DNA of 64,000 bases from Rhizobium sp. BK251 (GTDB taxonomy: Bacteria; Pseudomonadota; Alphaproteobacteria; Rhizobiales; Rhizobiaceae), in the NCBI RefSeq assembly GCF_004345245.1, contig NZ_SLUQ01000003.1:124001-188000 (forward strand), in the 5' to 3' direction. Of this stretch, positions 9,128 through 18,380 are shown piece by piece. Numbering within the stretch: position 1 is the stretch's first letter; each line of letters starts with the position of its first letter. The position numbers were made by a program, and so were the translations under genes. The notes under the pieces are model-generated. The model was not told the origin of the DNA, made no database searches, and saw only the letters and a list, made by a program, of their open reading frames with translations.

Positions 9128-9754
9128 TCAGGCTGACGGGAAATTGACCGTCAGCCAGTCATGCACGAACGCAGGTTCATTCTCGTGCAGCCCGTGGCCG
9201 GTGGGAAACAGCCGCGCGGTGAGCCTCGCACCACTTCTTTCGATCTGATCCCTGACCAGCGTGAAATCCTCCGGAGCCCGGCGTTCGTCGGATGCACCGC
9301 CGAGGACGAGGACTCGATGGTTGCGTAGATCCGGGAAGTTCGCGCCGGGAGCCGGCGAAAGCGGCCGCAACAGTATCGCTCCGGCTATGGTTTCGGGTCG
9401 GTGGAGCATCACCGAGGCGGCCATGATCGCGCCGTTCGAGAAGCCGAGAAGGACCGGCGGCTGTCGCAGCACGCCATTTTCCAATGCTGCGCGTAGAAAC
9501 TCCCCAAGATGAACGGTCTCTCTCAGGAGGTCGGCATAATCAAGCGTGCGGTCTGGATGCCTGCGAAAGAAGGCAAAACCATCCTCCCATGCGACCGCGC
9601 CCCTGAGCGCCAGATAGGGCCTGTCCGGGCCGACCCTGTCGGCCAGTGTCAAGAGACTGCGCTCGTCCATGGCGCTGCCGTGCAGTAGCACGAGCGGCGT
9701 CGCATCCAGTTCGGTCCGTCCGGCGATATGGAGGAAATCTTGAAACTCGGGCAT
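9128..9754 (-). CDS. Alpha/beta hydrolase (carboxylesterase/phospholipase type)
   Basis: 208 residues. Oxyanion motif LLHGSAMDE (23-31), nucleophile in GFSNGA (Ser at about 106), acidic residue in GGASDERR and His in TGHGLHE form a typical serine hydrolase triad. The compact single-domain layout resembles small carboxylesterases; in several bacteria such genes accompany ring-cleaving dioxygenase-like glyoxalases, but none is adjacent here. No signal peptide, so cytoplasmic. The ribosome site before ATG 9754 is weak. Substrate unknown. Confidence 0.83.
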   Translation of the reverse strand: MPEFQDFLHIAGRTELDATPLVLLHGSAMDERSLLTLADRVGPDRPYLALRGAVAWEDGFAFFRRHPDRTLDYADLLRETVHLGEFLRAALENGVLRQPPVLLGFSNGAIMAASVMLHRPETIAGAILLRPLSPAPGANFPDLRNHRVLVLGGASDERRAPEDFTLVRDQIERSGARLTARLFPTGHGLHENEPAFVHDWLTVNFPSA

Positions 9755-10033
9755 GGGACCGATCTGCGTCAGTGGTGAGCAACGGCATAGGTCCGATTCA
9801 AGACGCTCTTATAACAGTGCCCGAAATTTCCCCAGTATACTGATCTCCATTTCTTGCGCGCTTTCGCAACCGGATTCGCGTCTTGGGACGGCTTAATCAT
9901 CCTCCGCGGTGCACAGGCGTGGCTCCGGACTTGCCGATGTATCGCAGTTGTGAAAAAAACAATGATCGAAAACACTCAGATTTCCTCCGTGGTGCTGGGG
10001 AGGCGAGGCTTTAGGGCCTGAGGATCGAGATCG

Positions 10034-11068
10034 TTGATTGACAATGCTTTGACTTTCGATGCCCGGACGGGTGAGATTGCAGCGGTGACGGGCGCGTCGA
10101 CCGCGCTGCGCGTTGCCGTTCTCATTCCCTGCTACAATGAAGAGATGACCGTCCGCAAAGTCGTGGGAGACTTTCAGCGATCGCTGCCGGGCTGTGTCGT
10201 CTATGTCTTCGACAACAATTCGACCGATCGCACCCGGGAGACTGCCCTTGCGGCGGGCGCCGTCGTTCGTACGGTCGCGGATCAGGGAAAAGGCAATGTC
10301 GTCCGGCGCATGTTCGCCGATATTGACGCGGATATCTACCTGCTCGTCGACGGGGACGACACCTATGATGCGGCAAGGGCGGGAGAGCTTGTGAACGTAC
10401 TCTTGGCCGGCGGCCTCGACATGGTCGTGGCGACGCGCCAGTCGGATGAACGCGAGGCCTATCGACGCGGTCACAGGTTCGGCAATCGAATGCTGACTTC
10501 CTGCGTGCGGTTTCTGTTCGGCCGTGCATTTTCCGACATGCTGTCCGGATATCGCGCTTTCTCGCGCCGTTTCGTGAAGTCGTTCCCGGCGGAATCGTCC
10601 GGCTTCGAGACCGAGACCGAGCTTACAGTTCACGCGCTTGGCCTGCGCATGCCGATCGGAGAGCTTTCGACGGCCTATGGCGTGAGGCCGACGGGATCGG
10701 CCAGCAAGCTCAACACCTACCGCGACGGTTTCCGGATACTGCTCACCATCCTGCGTCTGTTCAAGCGGGAGCGACCGCTGCTTTTCTTCTCGCTCGGCTT
10801 CGTCGTATGCGCCCTGGCCTCCATCGGCCTCGCCGCGCCGCTGCTGGAAACCTATCTGGAGACCGGTCTCGTGCCGCGTCTGCCGACTGCACTTCTCAGT
10901 GCGTCCCTGATGCTCTTCGGCACCGTGTTCCTCATCTGCGGGATCATCCTCGATACGGTCACGCGCGGCAGGAAGGAAGCGAAGCGGCTCGCCTATCTCG
11001 CTGTCCCCGGGCCCTGGAAGACCGGCTTTGCCGAGAACACGACGGCAAGGCAAGTCGCCGCGCAATGA
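10034..11068 (+). CDS. Family 2 glycosyltransferase with C-terminal membrane anchor
   Basis: 344 residues. GT-A core: VLIPCYNEE (30-38), FDNNSTDRT (59-67), metal-binding DGDDT (106-110). Two hydrophobic segments near residues 255-280 and 285-310 anchor it, as in dolichyl/undecaprenyl-phosphate sugar synthases (DPM1/GtrB-like). The start is TTG with GAGG 10 nt upstream; no earlier ATG is in frame. It overlaps the next gene by 4 bp (ATGA), so the two are translationally coupled. A likely role is charging a polyprenyl carrier with a sugar that the GT-C-like partner transfers outside; donor and acceptor are unknown. Confidence 0.86.
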   Translation: MIDNALTFDARTGEIAAVTGASTALRVAVLIPCYNEEMTVRKVVGDFQRSLPGCVVYVFDNNSTDRTRETALAAGAVVRTVADQGKGNVVRRMFADIDADIYLLVDGDDTYDAARAGELVNVLLAGGLDMVVATRQSDEREAYRRGHRFGNRMLTSCVRFLFGRAFSDMLSGYRAFSRRFVKSFPAESSGFETETELTVHALGLRMPIGELSTAYGVRPTGSASKLNTYRDGFRILLTILRLFKRERPLLFFSLGFVVCALASIGLAAPLLETYLETGLVPRLPTALLSASLMLFGTVFLICGIILDTVTRGRKEAKRLAYLAVPGPWKTGFAENTTARQVAAQ

Positions 11069-12942
11069 GCTCGGAAGCGGACGTTTCCCTGAGCGTTCCC
11101 GTGGAGAAAGGGCGCCCCGGCGGATGGGTCAATTCGCGGCGCACATGGATCACCGCCATTTTTGTCGTTCCCGCCCTGTTCGGCCTGTTTTCTGTCATCC
11201 TCGGCGCCGACACCAACTGGGACAACTACAACTATCATCGCTACAACGCCTTTGCCCTGCTTCACGGCAAGCTCGGGATCGATCTCGCGCCTGCCGGGAT
11301 GCAGGGTTATTTCAACCCGTTCCTCGACCTTCCTGCCTATTGGCTGAACCTGCTTCTCCCGCCATGGATGGCGGGATTCGCGTTGGGCGCGCTCCACGGT
11401 TTCGCCTTCGTCATCGTTCTCGGCATTGCGCGCATCGTGCTTGCGGGGCTGCCGCAGGCCGATGCCTACCGTGTACCGCTGCTCCTGGCGGTTGCCGGCT
11501 GCCTGACGCCGAACTTTCTCTCCGGCATCGGCAACGGCATGGGAGACAACTTCACGGCGCTCTTCACGCTCGCCTCGCTCTGGTTCTTGCTGTCGCGCTG
11601 GGCGATCCTTGCGGAGGTCAGCGTGGCTGCGGTGGCGGCGCTGCTGTTCGGCGGATTGGTCGTCGGGCTCGGGGTAGGGCTGAAGCTCACCAACGCGGTA
11701 TTTGCTGTCGGGCTGTGTGCGGCACTTGTGCTCTGCTATCCCGGCGGACTTTTGCTTCGACTGCGCCTCGGTTTCGTGTTCGGGCTCGGTGTCCTGGCCG
11801 GTATCGCGGCGACCGGCGGTTACTGGATGTTTCGCCTGTGGCAGGCGTTCGGCAATCCCTTCTTTCCGCAGTTCGGCGCGATCTTTCCCAATCCGCTTGC
11901 GCAGCCGATCGCGGTCGGCGACACGCGGTGGCTGCCGCAGGGTCTGTTGGAGGTGCTCGCCTGGCCCTTCCTATTCACGATCGACGTGCATCGGGTCGGC
12001 GAACTTTCGATCCATCAGCTGATCTGGCCGGCGGTCTACGTCCTGTTCTTCGCCTGGGCCGGCCGCTCTCTGTGGAAGAGGGCAATGGGGCGAGATCCGG
12101 CTGCCAAGCTCGATCCCCGAACGCTCTTTCTCCTTGCGTTCATTGCCGTCAGCTATCTGGTGTGGATGAAGCTATTCAGCATCATTCGCTACGTCGTCGC
12201 GATGGAAATGCTGGTGCCGCTCGCGATCTTCATCCTGCTGACGCGGCTGGTTTCCTACGCCCATGCGCGCCGGCTTACAGGCTGGGGACTTTCGCTTGCC
12301 ATTGTCTTCATGATTGTCAGCGGCACGCCGAACTGGGGTCACGAGAGCTGGTCGAATCCCCTCTATCGCGTCGAAGAGCCTGATATTTCCGAGCCCGGGA
12401 AGGCGACCGTACTGCTTGTTACCTCGCAGGCGAATGCGCCGCTTGGCTGGCTGGTGGCCTCCTTTCCGCCGGAGGTGAGCTTCATCGGCCTGGAAAACAG
12501 TTTCCCCGCAACGCCTGCTTTCGTCGAGCGGGCGCGCGCGATGGCCCAACAGAGAGGCGGGCCAATCTATGTCATCACAAGTGGTGCTACCGACCGCCGG
12601 GCGGCAAAGATGGCAGTCTATAACGACGTGGCTCGCTTCCTCGGCCTGACGCAGGAGGCGGAGGGCTGCGCAAGACTTCGTGCCATCGTCGGAAAGCTTC
12701 GGCTGCGTGCGGAAATCGAGGCGGTGGAGGATGGGTCGGCGAGCTGCCGCGTGGTTCCGCGAGCAGGTGACCGTGTCAATATCGATGACGGCAACCGTGC
12801 GCTCGTGGACGAGGCCGAGGCGGTTTTGACGCGGAGCGGTTTTGCGCTCGATCGCGGCTCCTGCCGGACATACGATGCCGGGATCGGAGGAGGATCCCGC
12901 CCTTACCAGTTCTGCCGGGCCGGTCTTGTCTCGGACAACTGA
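11065..12942 (+). CDS. Polytopic GT-C-like membrane protein partnered with the GT2 gene
   Basis: 625 residues with about ten hydrophobic segments, starting around residue 30. The first external loop holds DTNWDNYNYHRYNAF, an Asp-rich region in the position where GT-C transferases keep their catalytic acid, followed by YFNPFLDLPAYWL. The C-terminal ~170 residues are soluble and probably periplasmic. The ATG overlaps the TGA of the glycosyltransferase. By architecture and context it is probably a polyprenyl-phosphate-sugar-dependent glycosyltransferase of an envelope glycan, but I cannot name the family with certainty. Confidence 0.75.
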   Translation: MSSEADVSLSVPVEKGRPGGWVNSRRTWITAIFVVPALFGLFSVILGADTNWDNYNYHRYNAFALLHGKLGIDLAPAGMQGYFNPFLDLPAYWLNLLLPPWMAGFALGALHGFAFVIVLGIARIVLAGLPQADAYRVPLLLAVAGCLTPNFLSGIGNGMGDNFTALFTLASLWFLLSRWAILAEVSVAAVAALLFGGLVVGLGVGLKLTNAVFAVGLCAALVLCYPGGLLLRLRLGFVFGLGVLAGIAATGGYWMFRLWQAFGNPFFPQFGAIFPNPLAQPIAVGDTRWLPQGLLEVLAWPFLFTIDVHRVGELSIHQLIWPAVYVLFFAWAGRSLWKRAMGRDPAAKLDPRTLFLLAFIAVSYLVWMKLFSIIRYVVAMEMLVPLAIFILLTRLVSYAHARRLTGWGLSLAIVFMIVSGTPNWGHESWSNPLYRVEEPDISEPGKATVLLVTSQANAPLGWLVASFPPEVSFIGLENSFPATPAFVERARAMAQQRGGPIYVITSGATDRRAAKMAVYNDVARFLGLTQEAEGCARLRAIVGKLRLRAEIEAVEDGSASCRVVPRAGDRVNIDDGNRALVDEAEAVLTRSGFALDRGSCRTYDAGIGGGSRPYQFCRAGLVSDN

Positions 12943-12986
12943 GAAGAGCGCCGCCGGACGGCAGCGGTGGCCGCTTCCGAAAGCTT

Positions 12987-13289
12987 TCAGTCGCGCTTGA
13001 TGCCGAGAAGAATATCCCAGAGGTCGGCGCCGGTCTCGAAGACTGCGGCGTTGGCCTTGTAGCTCTGCTCGGCCTCGATGAGATCGGTAAGTTCGGTTGC
13101 TGGATCGACTTCGGAATCGGTCTGGCTGACGACGGCCTGTACACCGCCGGGGGCAGTCGTCAGGCTGGTCGCGAGGCGGCCATAGCTCGCCGACGAGACG
13201 TTCGCGAGATTGTTGGCGATCGCGCCGACGCGCTGTGTCTGCGCGAACATGCCCGAAAGGGCAGTAGCCGTGATGCCCGATATGCTCAT
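12987..13289 (-). CDS. Orphan flagellar basal-body rod/hook-like small protein
   Basis: 100 residues. The N-terminal ALSGMFAQTQRVGAIANNLAN matches the rod/hook family box (ANNLANV), and the C-terminal VDPATELTDLIEAEQSYKANAAVFET matches the FlgC-type C-terminal helix; the middle is very short. GGGAGAA precedes ATG 13289; an extra 14 codons upstream are unsupported. No other flagellar gene is nearby, so it is either a stray rod-like protein or has been adapted to another use. The fold assignment is good; function is not established. Confidence 0.75.
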   Translation of the reverse strand: MSISGITATALSGMFAQTQRVGAIANNLANVSSASYGRLATSLTTAPGGVQAVVSQTDSEVDPATELTDLIEAEQSYKANAAVFETGADLWDILLGIKRD

Positions 13290-13588
13290 CAGCCGTTCTC
13301 CCAGCAATGGATCGATCCTTTCTAGCGGCAAGGGCTTAGGGAGCGGTGAAGGCGCAGCGTTAGCGGACGGTTACCCTGCGAGCGGATGGCTGGCGAGCTG
13401 TGCCGATGTGGCACGACGACCCTGCCGCCGCTGACAAGATGCTTGCGATGGGCGGGTGGCAGTCCCGATATGCGAGGAGCGGGAGCAAGGAGCGAGGCCC
13501 TCTGGCTTCGCGGGAGATTTGCCGTTACCCATTGAGCTGCACAGGCTGCCATTACCCCGTCATGGCAACATTCCGGAAGGTCTTTTGA

Positions 13589-14839
13589 ATGAACCGCGTT
13601 CCGAGTTTCAATTGGGCTGAAAGCTTTCGATACGGCTTTCGCGACTGCGTCTATCCGACATCGATGGAGGCGGTGTGCGAGGCCGTCGCCCGGGCGCCGA
13701 AGATAAAGGTCCTTGGTTCGAGGCATTCGTTCAATGCCATCCCCGACGGCGAGGTCGCGATGATGCTGACCGAGTTGCCGATCGACCCTGTGATCGAAGC
13801 CGACGGGCGGCAGGTCTCGATCGGCGGGCACGCCACCTATGGCGAGCTTGCGCATTTCCTGCACCGCCACGAGCTCGCGATTCACAATCTCGCTTCCCTG
13901 CCTCACATCTCGATCGCCGGAGCAATCGCCACGGCAACGCACGGCTCCGGCGACCAGAATGGAAATCTGGCAACGGGGGTATCGGCGCTCGAATTCGTGA
14001 CGGGCGATGGAAGCATCGTGCGGATGAAGCGCGGTGATCCCGACTTTCCCGGCATGGTCGTGCATCTCGGCGCACTCGGCGTCGTCACGCGGGTAACGCT
14101 GGAAGTCCAGCCGGAATTTCAGGTCGCGCAATCTGTCTACGAGGGCCTTCGCTGGGCGGCGCTGCTCGACAACTTCGATGACATCATGGCTGCGGGCTAC
14201 AGTGTCAGCGTGTTCACGCGATGGGGCGACGAGGCCGGCACGCTCTGGATAAAGCGAACCACGCCTGCGCAAGGCTGGCCGGAGGCGCTCTACGGCGCCC
14301 AGCGCGCCACCATCAAGCGCCATCCGCTGATCGGACTGAGCCCCGAGAATGCGACCGAGCAGCTCGGAGTGCCCGGTTGCTGGGCCGACAGGCTGCCGCA
14401 TTTCAAGCTGGGCTTCACGCCCAGCAACGGCGAAGAGATCCAGTCCGAGTTCCATGTGCCGCGGCGGCACCGTAGAGCTGCGATCGAGGCGCTGGTCTCC
14501 ATCCGCGACAGGTTTCGCCACCTAGCGCCGGCAAGCGAATTCAGAACCGTCGCCGCGGACGAACTCTGGATGAGCCCGCAATTCCGGCAGGACACACTTT
14601 CCGTTCATTTCACCTGGATTCGCGACCAGCAGGCCGTGAACGCTGCGGTGGCCGACATCGAGGAAGTCCTTGCTCCGTTCGGGGCCCTGCCGCACTGGGG
14701 GAAGGTCTTTGCGGCGCGGGCCGTGGGCGCAAGATACGAAATGCTTCCCGAGTTTGCCCGGCTGCGCGATCGGATGGATCCGGAGCGGAAGTTCTCGAAT
14801 CCATGGCTTGAAGAGGTCGTGTTCGGATCGGCCATTTGA
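13589..14839 (+). CDS. Alditol/xylitol oxidase-like flavoprotein (covalent FAD)
   Basis: 416 residues. FAD-binding domain (about 12-175) with GSRHSFN; His46 corresponds to the histidine that bonds FAD in the alditol oxidase AldO. Further AldO-like blocks are NLASLPHISIAGAIATATHGSG and HLGALGVVTRVTL. The C-terminal part is of the D-arabinono-1,4-lactone oxidase type, ending DPERKFSNPWLEEVVFG. No signal peptide. It should oxidise a polyol or sugar lactone with oxygen as acceptor; the substrate is uncertain. GGAAGG precedes ATG 13589. Monocistronic by spacing. Confidence 0.87.
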   Translation: MNRVPSFNWAESFRYGFRDCVYPTSMEAVCEAVARAPKIKVLGSRHSFNAIPDGEVAMMLTELPIDPVIEADGRQVSIGGHATYGELAHFLHRHELAIHNLASLPHISIAGAIATATHGSGDQNGNLATGVSALEFVTGDGSIVRMKRGDPDFPGMVVHLGALGVVTRVTLEVQPEFQVAQSVYEGLRWAALLDNFDDIMAAGYSVSVFTRWGDEAGTLWIKRTTPAQGWPEALYGAQRATIKRHPLIGLSPENATEQLGVPGCWADRLPHFKLGFTPSNGEEIQSEFHVPRRHRRAAIEALVSIRDRFRHLAPASEFRTVAADELWMSPQFRQDTLSVHFTWIRDQQAVNAAVADIEEVLAPFGALPHWGKVFAARAVGARYEMLPEFARLRDRMDPERKFSNPWLEEVVFGSAI

Positions 14840-14955
14840 GGCCGTCGTGGAAGGCGGCGACAGCCACAATTGACTAGACTGCGTGTCGCCGCTGTGCTCC
14901 ACTCGCCGGGCAATGTGCAGCCATTTTCAAGGCATCCGAACCCAAGGAGTCCGTC

Positions 14956-15618
14956 ATGGGCAATACTGAGGTGCACAGCAAAACAACAGGCGAAAATCCA
15001 CGGAAGCAGGCACTCGACACAAAGCTCGAGATCGTGGTTATCCCCGTTTCCGATGTCGATCGCGCCAAGCGCTTCTACGGCGACCTAGGCTGGCGGCTCG
15101 ATGCGGATTTCGCCAGGGATGACGGCTTCCGCGTCATCCAGTTCACGCCGCCGGGCTCAGGCTGCTCGGTCATTTTCGGCGCGGACGTCACTTCTGCGAA
15201 GCCCGGCTCGGCACAGGGCCATTATCTCATCGTCTCCGATATCGAGGCGGCCTGCGCCGATCTCGTCCGCCACGGTGTCAAGGTCAGCGGACCGTTCCAC
15301 GATGTCGGCGGCATCTTCCACCATGCCGGCGAGAAGGGTCGCCTCGACGGGCCGGATCCGGCGCGGGGCAGCTATGCCTCCTTCGCCTCCTTCAGCGATC
15401 CGGATGGCAATGGCTGGCTGTTCCAGGAGATCACGACCCGCCTGCCTGGACGCGTGGACGAGAAGGTCACCAAGTTCACCTCGTCGGCGGAGCTGGCGGC
15501 AGCGCTGAGGCGCGCCGGCGCCGCCCATGGCGAGTACGAAAAGCAGATCGGCAAGCATGACGATGGCTGGCCGGACTGGTATGCCGAATACATGGTCAAG
15601 GAGCAGTCGGGCGGATAG
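14956..15618 (+). CDS. VOC (glyoxalase-fold) protein with C-terminal extension
   Basis: 220 residues. One VOC module (about 23-155) begins LEIVVIPVSDVDRAKRFYGDLGW and ends FSDPDGNGWLFQEI. It is followed by a separate helical segment (SSAELAAALRRAGAAHGEYEKQIG, then WPDWYAEYMVKEQ) that recurs in rhizobial and actinobacterial proteins of unknown role. AAGGAG precedes ATG 14956. Active-site metal ligands typical of glyoxalase I are not evident. The substrate is unknown. Confidence 0.85.
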   Translation: MGNTEVHSKTTGENPRKQALDTKLEIVVIPVSDVDRAKRFYGDLGWRLDADFARDDGFRVIQFTPPGSGCSVIFGADVTSAKPGSAQGHYLIVSDIEAACADLVRHGVKVSGPFHDVGGIFHHAGEKGRLDGPDPARGSYASFASFSDPDGNGWLFQEITTRLPGRVDEKVTKFTSSAELAAALRRAGAAHGEYEKQIGKHDDGWPDWYAEYMVKEQSGG

Positions 15619-15754
15619 CCTCCGGCCCGCATCGACAGGTCGAGGCGATACGGGCGCGTCGCTGCGAGGGCGGCGCCGAGTTTCGTGGGGGTTCGGCGCC
15701 GCGTAGACACAGGCACCTTCATAGGCAATCCCAACAGCTTGCCGGAGGATCATC

Positions 15755-16282
15755 ATGTCGACGCCTAAGCGTCCGTCCTGCATCGTTCATTGGAGCGAGA
15801 TCGAAAAGCCGGACGATACGCATTATGACGAAGATGACGAGCTCATGAGCATTGGCGCGTCTCTCGGCAGGTATTTCCGCCTGGGGAAGCTCGGTATTCA
15901 TCATGAAAGATTGCCGCCCGGCCGGCGCACCTCCTTTCCGCATGCCGAGAGCGCCGACGAGGAATTCGTCTTCGTCATCGAAGGCGAGCCCGACGTCTGG
16001 CTGGACGGTCATCTTCATCGGCTGAAACCGGGCGATGCCGTCGGATTTCCGGCCGGCACGGGGCTCGCGCACAGCTTCCTCAACAATACCGAGGCAGAGG
16101 TCCGGCTGCTCGTCGTCGGCGAACGTACCAAGCCCGAGAACCGCGTCTTTTACCCCCGCCATCTCGATCGCAGGAACCTGCATCCTGGCTGGTGGGACGG
16201 TCATCCGACACATGATCTCGGTCCTCACGACGGGATGACGGATCGGGTGCGTGCTGCGAAGGCCGGGCGCGAGGACGGGTAG
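15755..16282 (+). CDS. Cupin-domain protein
   Basis: 175 residues with one cupin barrel: GIHHERLPPGRRTSFPHAES gives the first motif, with His and Glu residues in HAESADEEFVFVIEGE, and GDAVGFPAGTGLAHSFLN gives the second with its histidine. These are potential metal ligands. GGAGG lies 7 nt before ATG. The C-terminal tail WWDGHPTHDLGPHDG is conserved-looking and His-rich. Such proteins are often annotated only as cupins; no substrate can be given. Spacing of 136 bp from the VOC gene leaves cotranscription open. Confidence 0.85.
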   Translation: MSTPKRPSCIVHWSEIEKPDDTHYDEDDELMSIGASLGRYFRLGKLGIHHERLPPGRRTSFPHAESADEEFVFVIEGEPDVWLDGHLHRLKPGDAVGFPAGTGLAHSFLNNTEAEVRLLVVGERTKPENRVFYPRHLDRRNLHPGWWDGHPTHDLGPHDGMTDRVRAAKAGREDG

Positions 16283-16426
16283 GTCGGGTCTGGGTGAGGG
16301 AGGTGGTCCTGCGGACCGGGCATTTACTGGGCTGCGCGGGACGGGCTTGCGTCATCCTCGCCATCGATCCGATGGTTCAACTCAAAGTGTGCTATAGCGC
16401 TTAGGCATGGTGCTGGGGGGTGTCAC

Positions 16427-17779
16427 ATGTCCGACTTGCTGCTGCGGGAACTGTCTGTCGCTGCGTTCGATTGCCCGGTGATCACTTCGGGTCACGAGGA
16501 CTATGACCGCTATCGCAAGGTCTGGAACGGCGTGGCGGATCGCCGTCCGGCCGCGATTGTCCGGGCGCGTGGCCTGGAAGATGTCAGAAAAGCGGTGGTT
16601 GCGGCAGCAAGAGCCCGAACGCTGCTTGCAGTACGCGGCGGTGGGCACAGCCTCCCTGGGCTTTCGACATGCGATGACGGACTGGTCCTCGACCTTGCGC
16701 AACTCAATGACGTCGTCGTCGACCAGGAGGCGCAGACTGTGGAGGTGGGCGGCGGGGCGCTGCTTCGCGACCTCGATCAGGCAACAATACCGCTTGGCTA
16801 TGTGGTCCCTGCCGGCGTGATCTCCCATACCGGCGTCGCGGGACTGACGCTCGGTGGCGGAATGGGCTGGGCGAGCAGGAAATACGGGTTGACCATCGAC
16901 AGCCTGCTAGGCGCGGAACTCGTTACCGCCGACGGCAATCGCATCTGGACGAGCCGGACATCCGATCCCGAGCTTTTCTGGGGCATTCGCGGTGGCGGCG
17001 GTAATTTCGGCGTCGTGACGCGCTTCAAATTCAGGATGCATCCGTTCGGCTCCATTGTCGCCGGGCAATGGAACTACGAATTCGGGAGGACTGCGCAGGC
17101 GCTTCGCACCCTCCGCGACCTGGCGCGCGAGCGGCCCCGGGACTTCACGGTGACATTGACGGCGACAGCGTCCGGGCTCGGCGTAGCGGCCGTCTGGCTG
17201 GGCGATGAGAGGCTTGCGGATGCCATGCTGTCACCGCTCGGTGAACTGGCGGGCGCCGGGACGGGGACGATCGGGCCTATGCCATATCTCAAGCTGCAGA
17301 GTCGCAACGACGAGCATTTCGCGTCGTCGCGGCGCTACTACGCAAAGGGCGGTTTCTGGCGCGACATCGGCGACGAGGCGATAGCCCATATAGTCGACGT
17401 GGTCGCGAGGGCACCGACGCCGGACTGCGAGATCTTTGCGGTGCAGCTCGGAGGCGCCGTTTGCGACATATCGGACGCGGCGACGGCCTATACCGGAAGA
17501 AATGCCGGATATTATTGGCTTTCGGAGCCGGTTTGGGACGACCCCGCCGATGATGAGGCGTGTCTTGCCTGGGGCCGGGCCGCCGCCAGGTCGCTCTCCG
17601 ATCCGTCGATGGAGGGCAACTATGTCAACGAACTCGGCGACGCAGGTGCGGACGTGGCGCGCGAAGCCTATGGTACGGAGAAATACCAGCGCCTGGCACG
17701 CCTCAAGGCGCGGCTCGACCCAGACAATCTGTTTCGCCTCAACCAGAACATCAAGCCTGCCGGCACTGCCGCGGTGTAA
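16427..17779 (+). CDS. FAD-binding oxidoreductase of the berberine-bridge-enzyme type
   Basis: 450 residues. PCMH-type FAD domain with RGGGHSLPG; His74 is the expected covalent flavin attachment site. GLTLGGGMGWASRKYGLTID and WGIRGGGGNFGVVTRFKF are typical. The BBE C-terminal segment is seen as YVNELGD and YQRLARLKARLDPDNLFRLNQNI. The second covalent Cys found in bicovalent members is not evident (HTGVAG at that place). The substrate could be a sugar or aromatic alcohol. No signal peptide. The second covalent-FAD oxidase within 3 kb, but of a different subfamily from the alditol oxidase-like gene. Confidence 0.88.
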   Translation: MSDLLLRELSVAAFDCPVITSGHEDYDRYRKVWNGVADRRPAAIVRARGLEDVRKAVVAAARARTLLAVRGGGHSLPGLSTCDDGLVLDLAQLNDVVVDQEAQTVEVGGGALLRDLDQATIPLGYVVPAGVISHTGVAGLTLGGGMGWASRKYGLTIDSLLGAELVTADGNRIWTSRTSDPELFWGIRGGGGNFGVVTRFKFRMHPFGSIVAGQWNYEFGRTAQALRTLRDLARERPRDFTVTLTATASGLGVAAVWLGDERLADAMLSPLGELAGAGTGTIGPMPYLKLQSRNDEHFASSRRYYAKGGFWRDIGDEAIAHIVDVVARAPTPDCEIFAVQLGGAVCDISDAATAYTGRNAGYYWLSEPVWDDPADDEACLAWGRAAARSLSDPSMEGNYVNELGDAGADVAREAYGTEKYQRLARLKARLDPDNLFRLNQNIKPAGTAAV

Positions 17780-17874
17780 CCTGCGGACGCGAGATATCGG
17801 GCAGGGGGTACTTGCGGATGCTGCCGGTGTCATGTAGTTTGCCGCCGTCAGCAACCTTAGAAGGAGGGCGTGTA

Positions 17875-17931
17875 ATGACAGTCGTTTCCGTATTCCGCGC
17901 CACTCTGGTCGCAGGGCTCCAACTAATCTAG
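17875..17931 (+). CDS. Possible 18-residue peptide with strong ribosome site
   Basis: AAGGAGGG at 17861-17868 stands 6 nt before an ATG that opens an 18-residue hydrophobic frame (MTVVSVFRATLVAGLQLI) ending in TAG. The strong ribosome site suggests real translation or the start of a gene destroyed by a frameshift. The rest of the 17780-18125 spacer holds nothing else I can support. Confidence 0.3.
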   Translation: MTVVSVFRATLVAGLQLI

Positions 17932-18125
17932 CCTTTTTGGTTGTCGGTTGAGCTCAGAAGGTTGCGAACCGCATTCAGGTTCGACCTCTGCCGCTGTTTG
18001 GCGTTTTCCAGATTTACAGCACGCAACTTGATGGCCTCGGGCAATATTGCGCCGAGAACCACTGTTGCCACGCCATTTCAGCTTCAAAGAGGACGCGGCT
18101 GCCCGCTGGTGCGCCGTGAGCAACC

Positions 18126-18362
18126 ATGAGACAAGAACAAGAACTTGCCATCGACAAACTGACCGCCGCGATCAACGAGCTTTGCGCGGAATTCGGCGTG
18201 TGGGAAACCACGCGCGCCTTGGCGGCTACCCTGTGGAGACGTCGACAGGGACCAAACGGGTACTCGGATCTCTCGGACTGGATGTCCCGCGATATCGGTG
18301 TTTCCAGAGCGCCTGAGCTCGATGCTGGATTTCGACAAGGCGGCCGATCCGGACTGCCATGA
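18126..18362 (+). CDS. Small DUF1127-like protein
   Basis: 78 codons. The middle part LAATLWRRRQ followed by SDLSDWMSRDIGVSR resembles the DUF1127 pattern (short Arg-rich helix, then LSDxxLxDIGI). Proteins of this family bind RNA and affect phosphate and carbon metabolism in some alphaproteobacteria. The N-terminal ~35 residues and the Gly/Arg-rich tail are not typical, and the ribosome site is weak. A large hairpin starts 18 nt after the stop. Moderate confidence that it is a gene, lower for the family. Confidence 0.5.
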   Translation: MRQEQELAIDKLTAAINELCAEFGVWETTRALAATLWRRRQGPNGYSDLSDWMSRDIGVSRAPELDAGFRQGGRSGLP

Positions 18363-18380
18363 AACGGCTTCTGACGAGCC

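Noticed and set aside
17950..17995. tRNA-like words (AGCTCAG, GGTTCGACC) before the DUF1127-like gene
   Set aside because: No acceptor or anticodon stem can be formed, so no tRNA or clear tRNA remnant.
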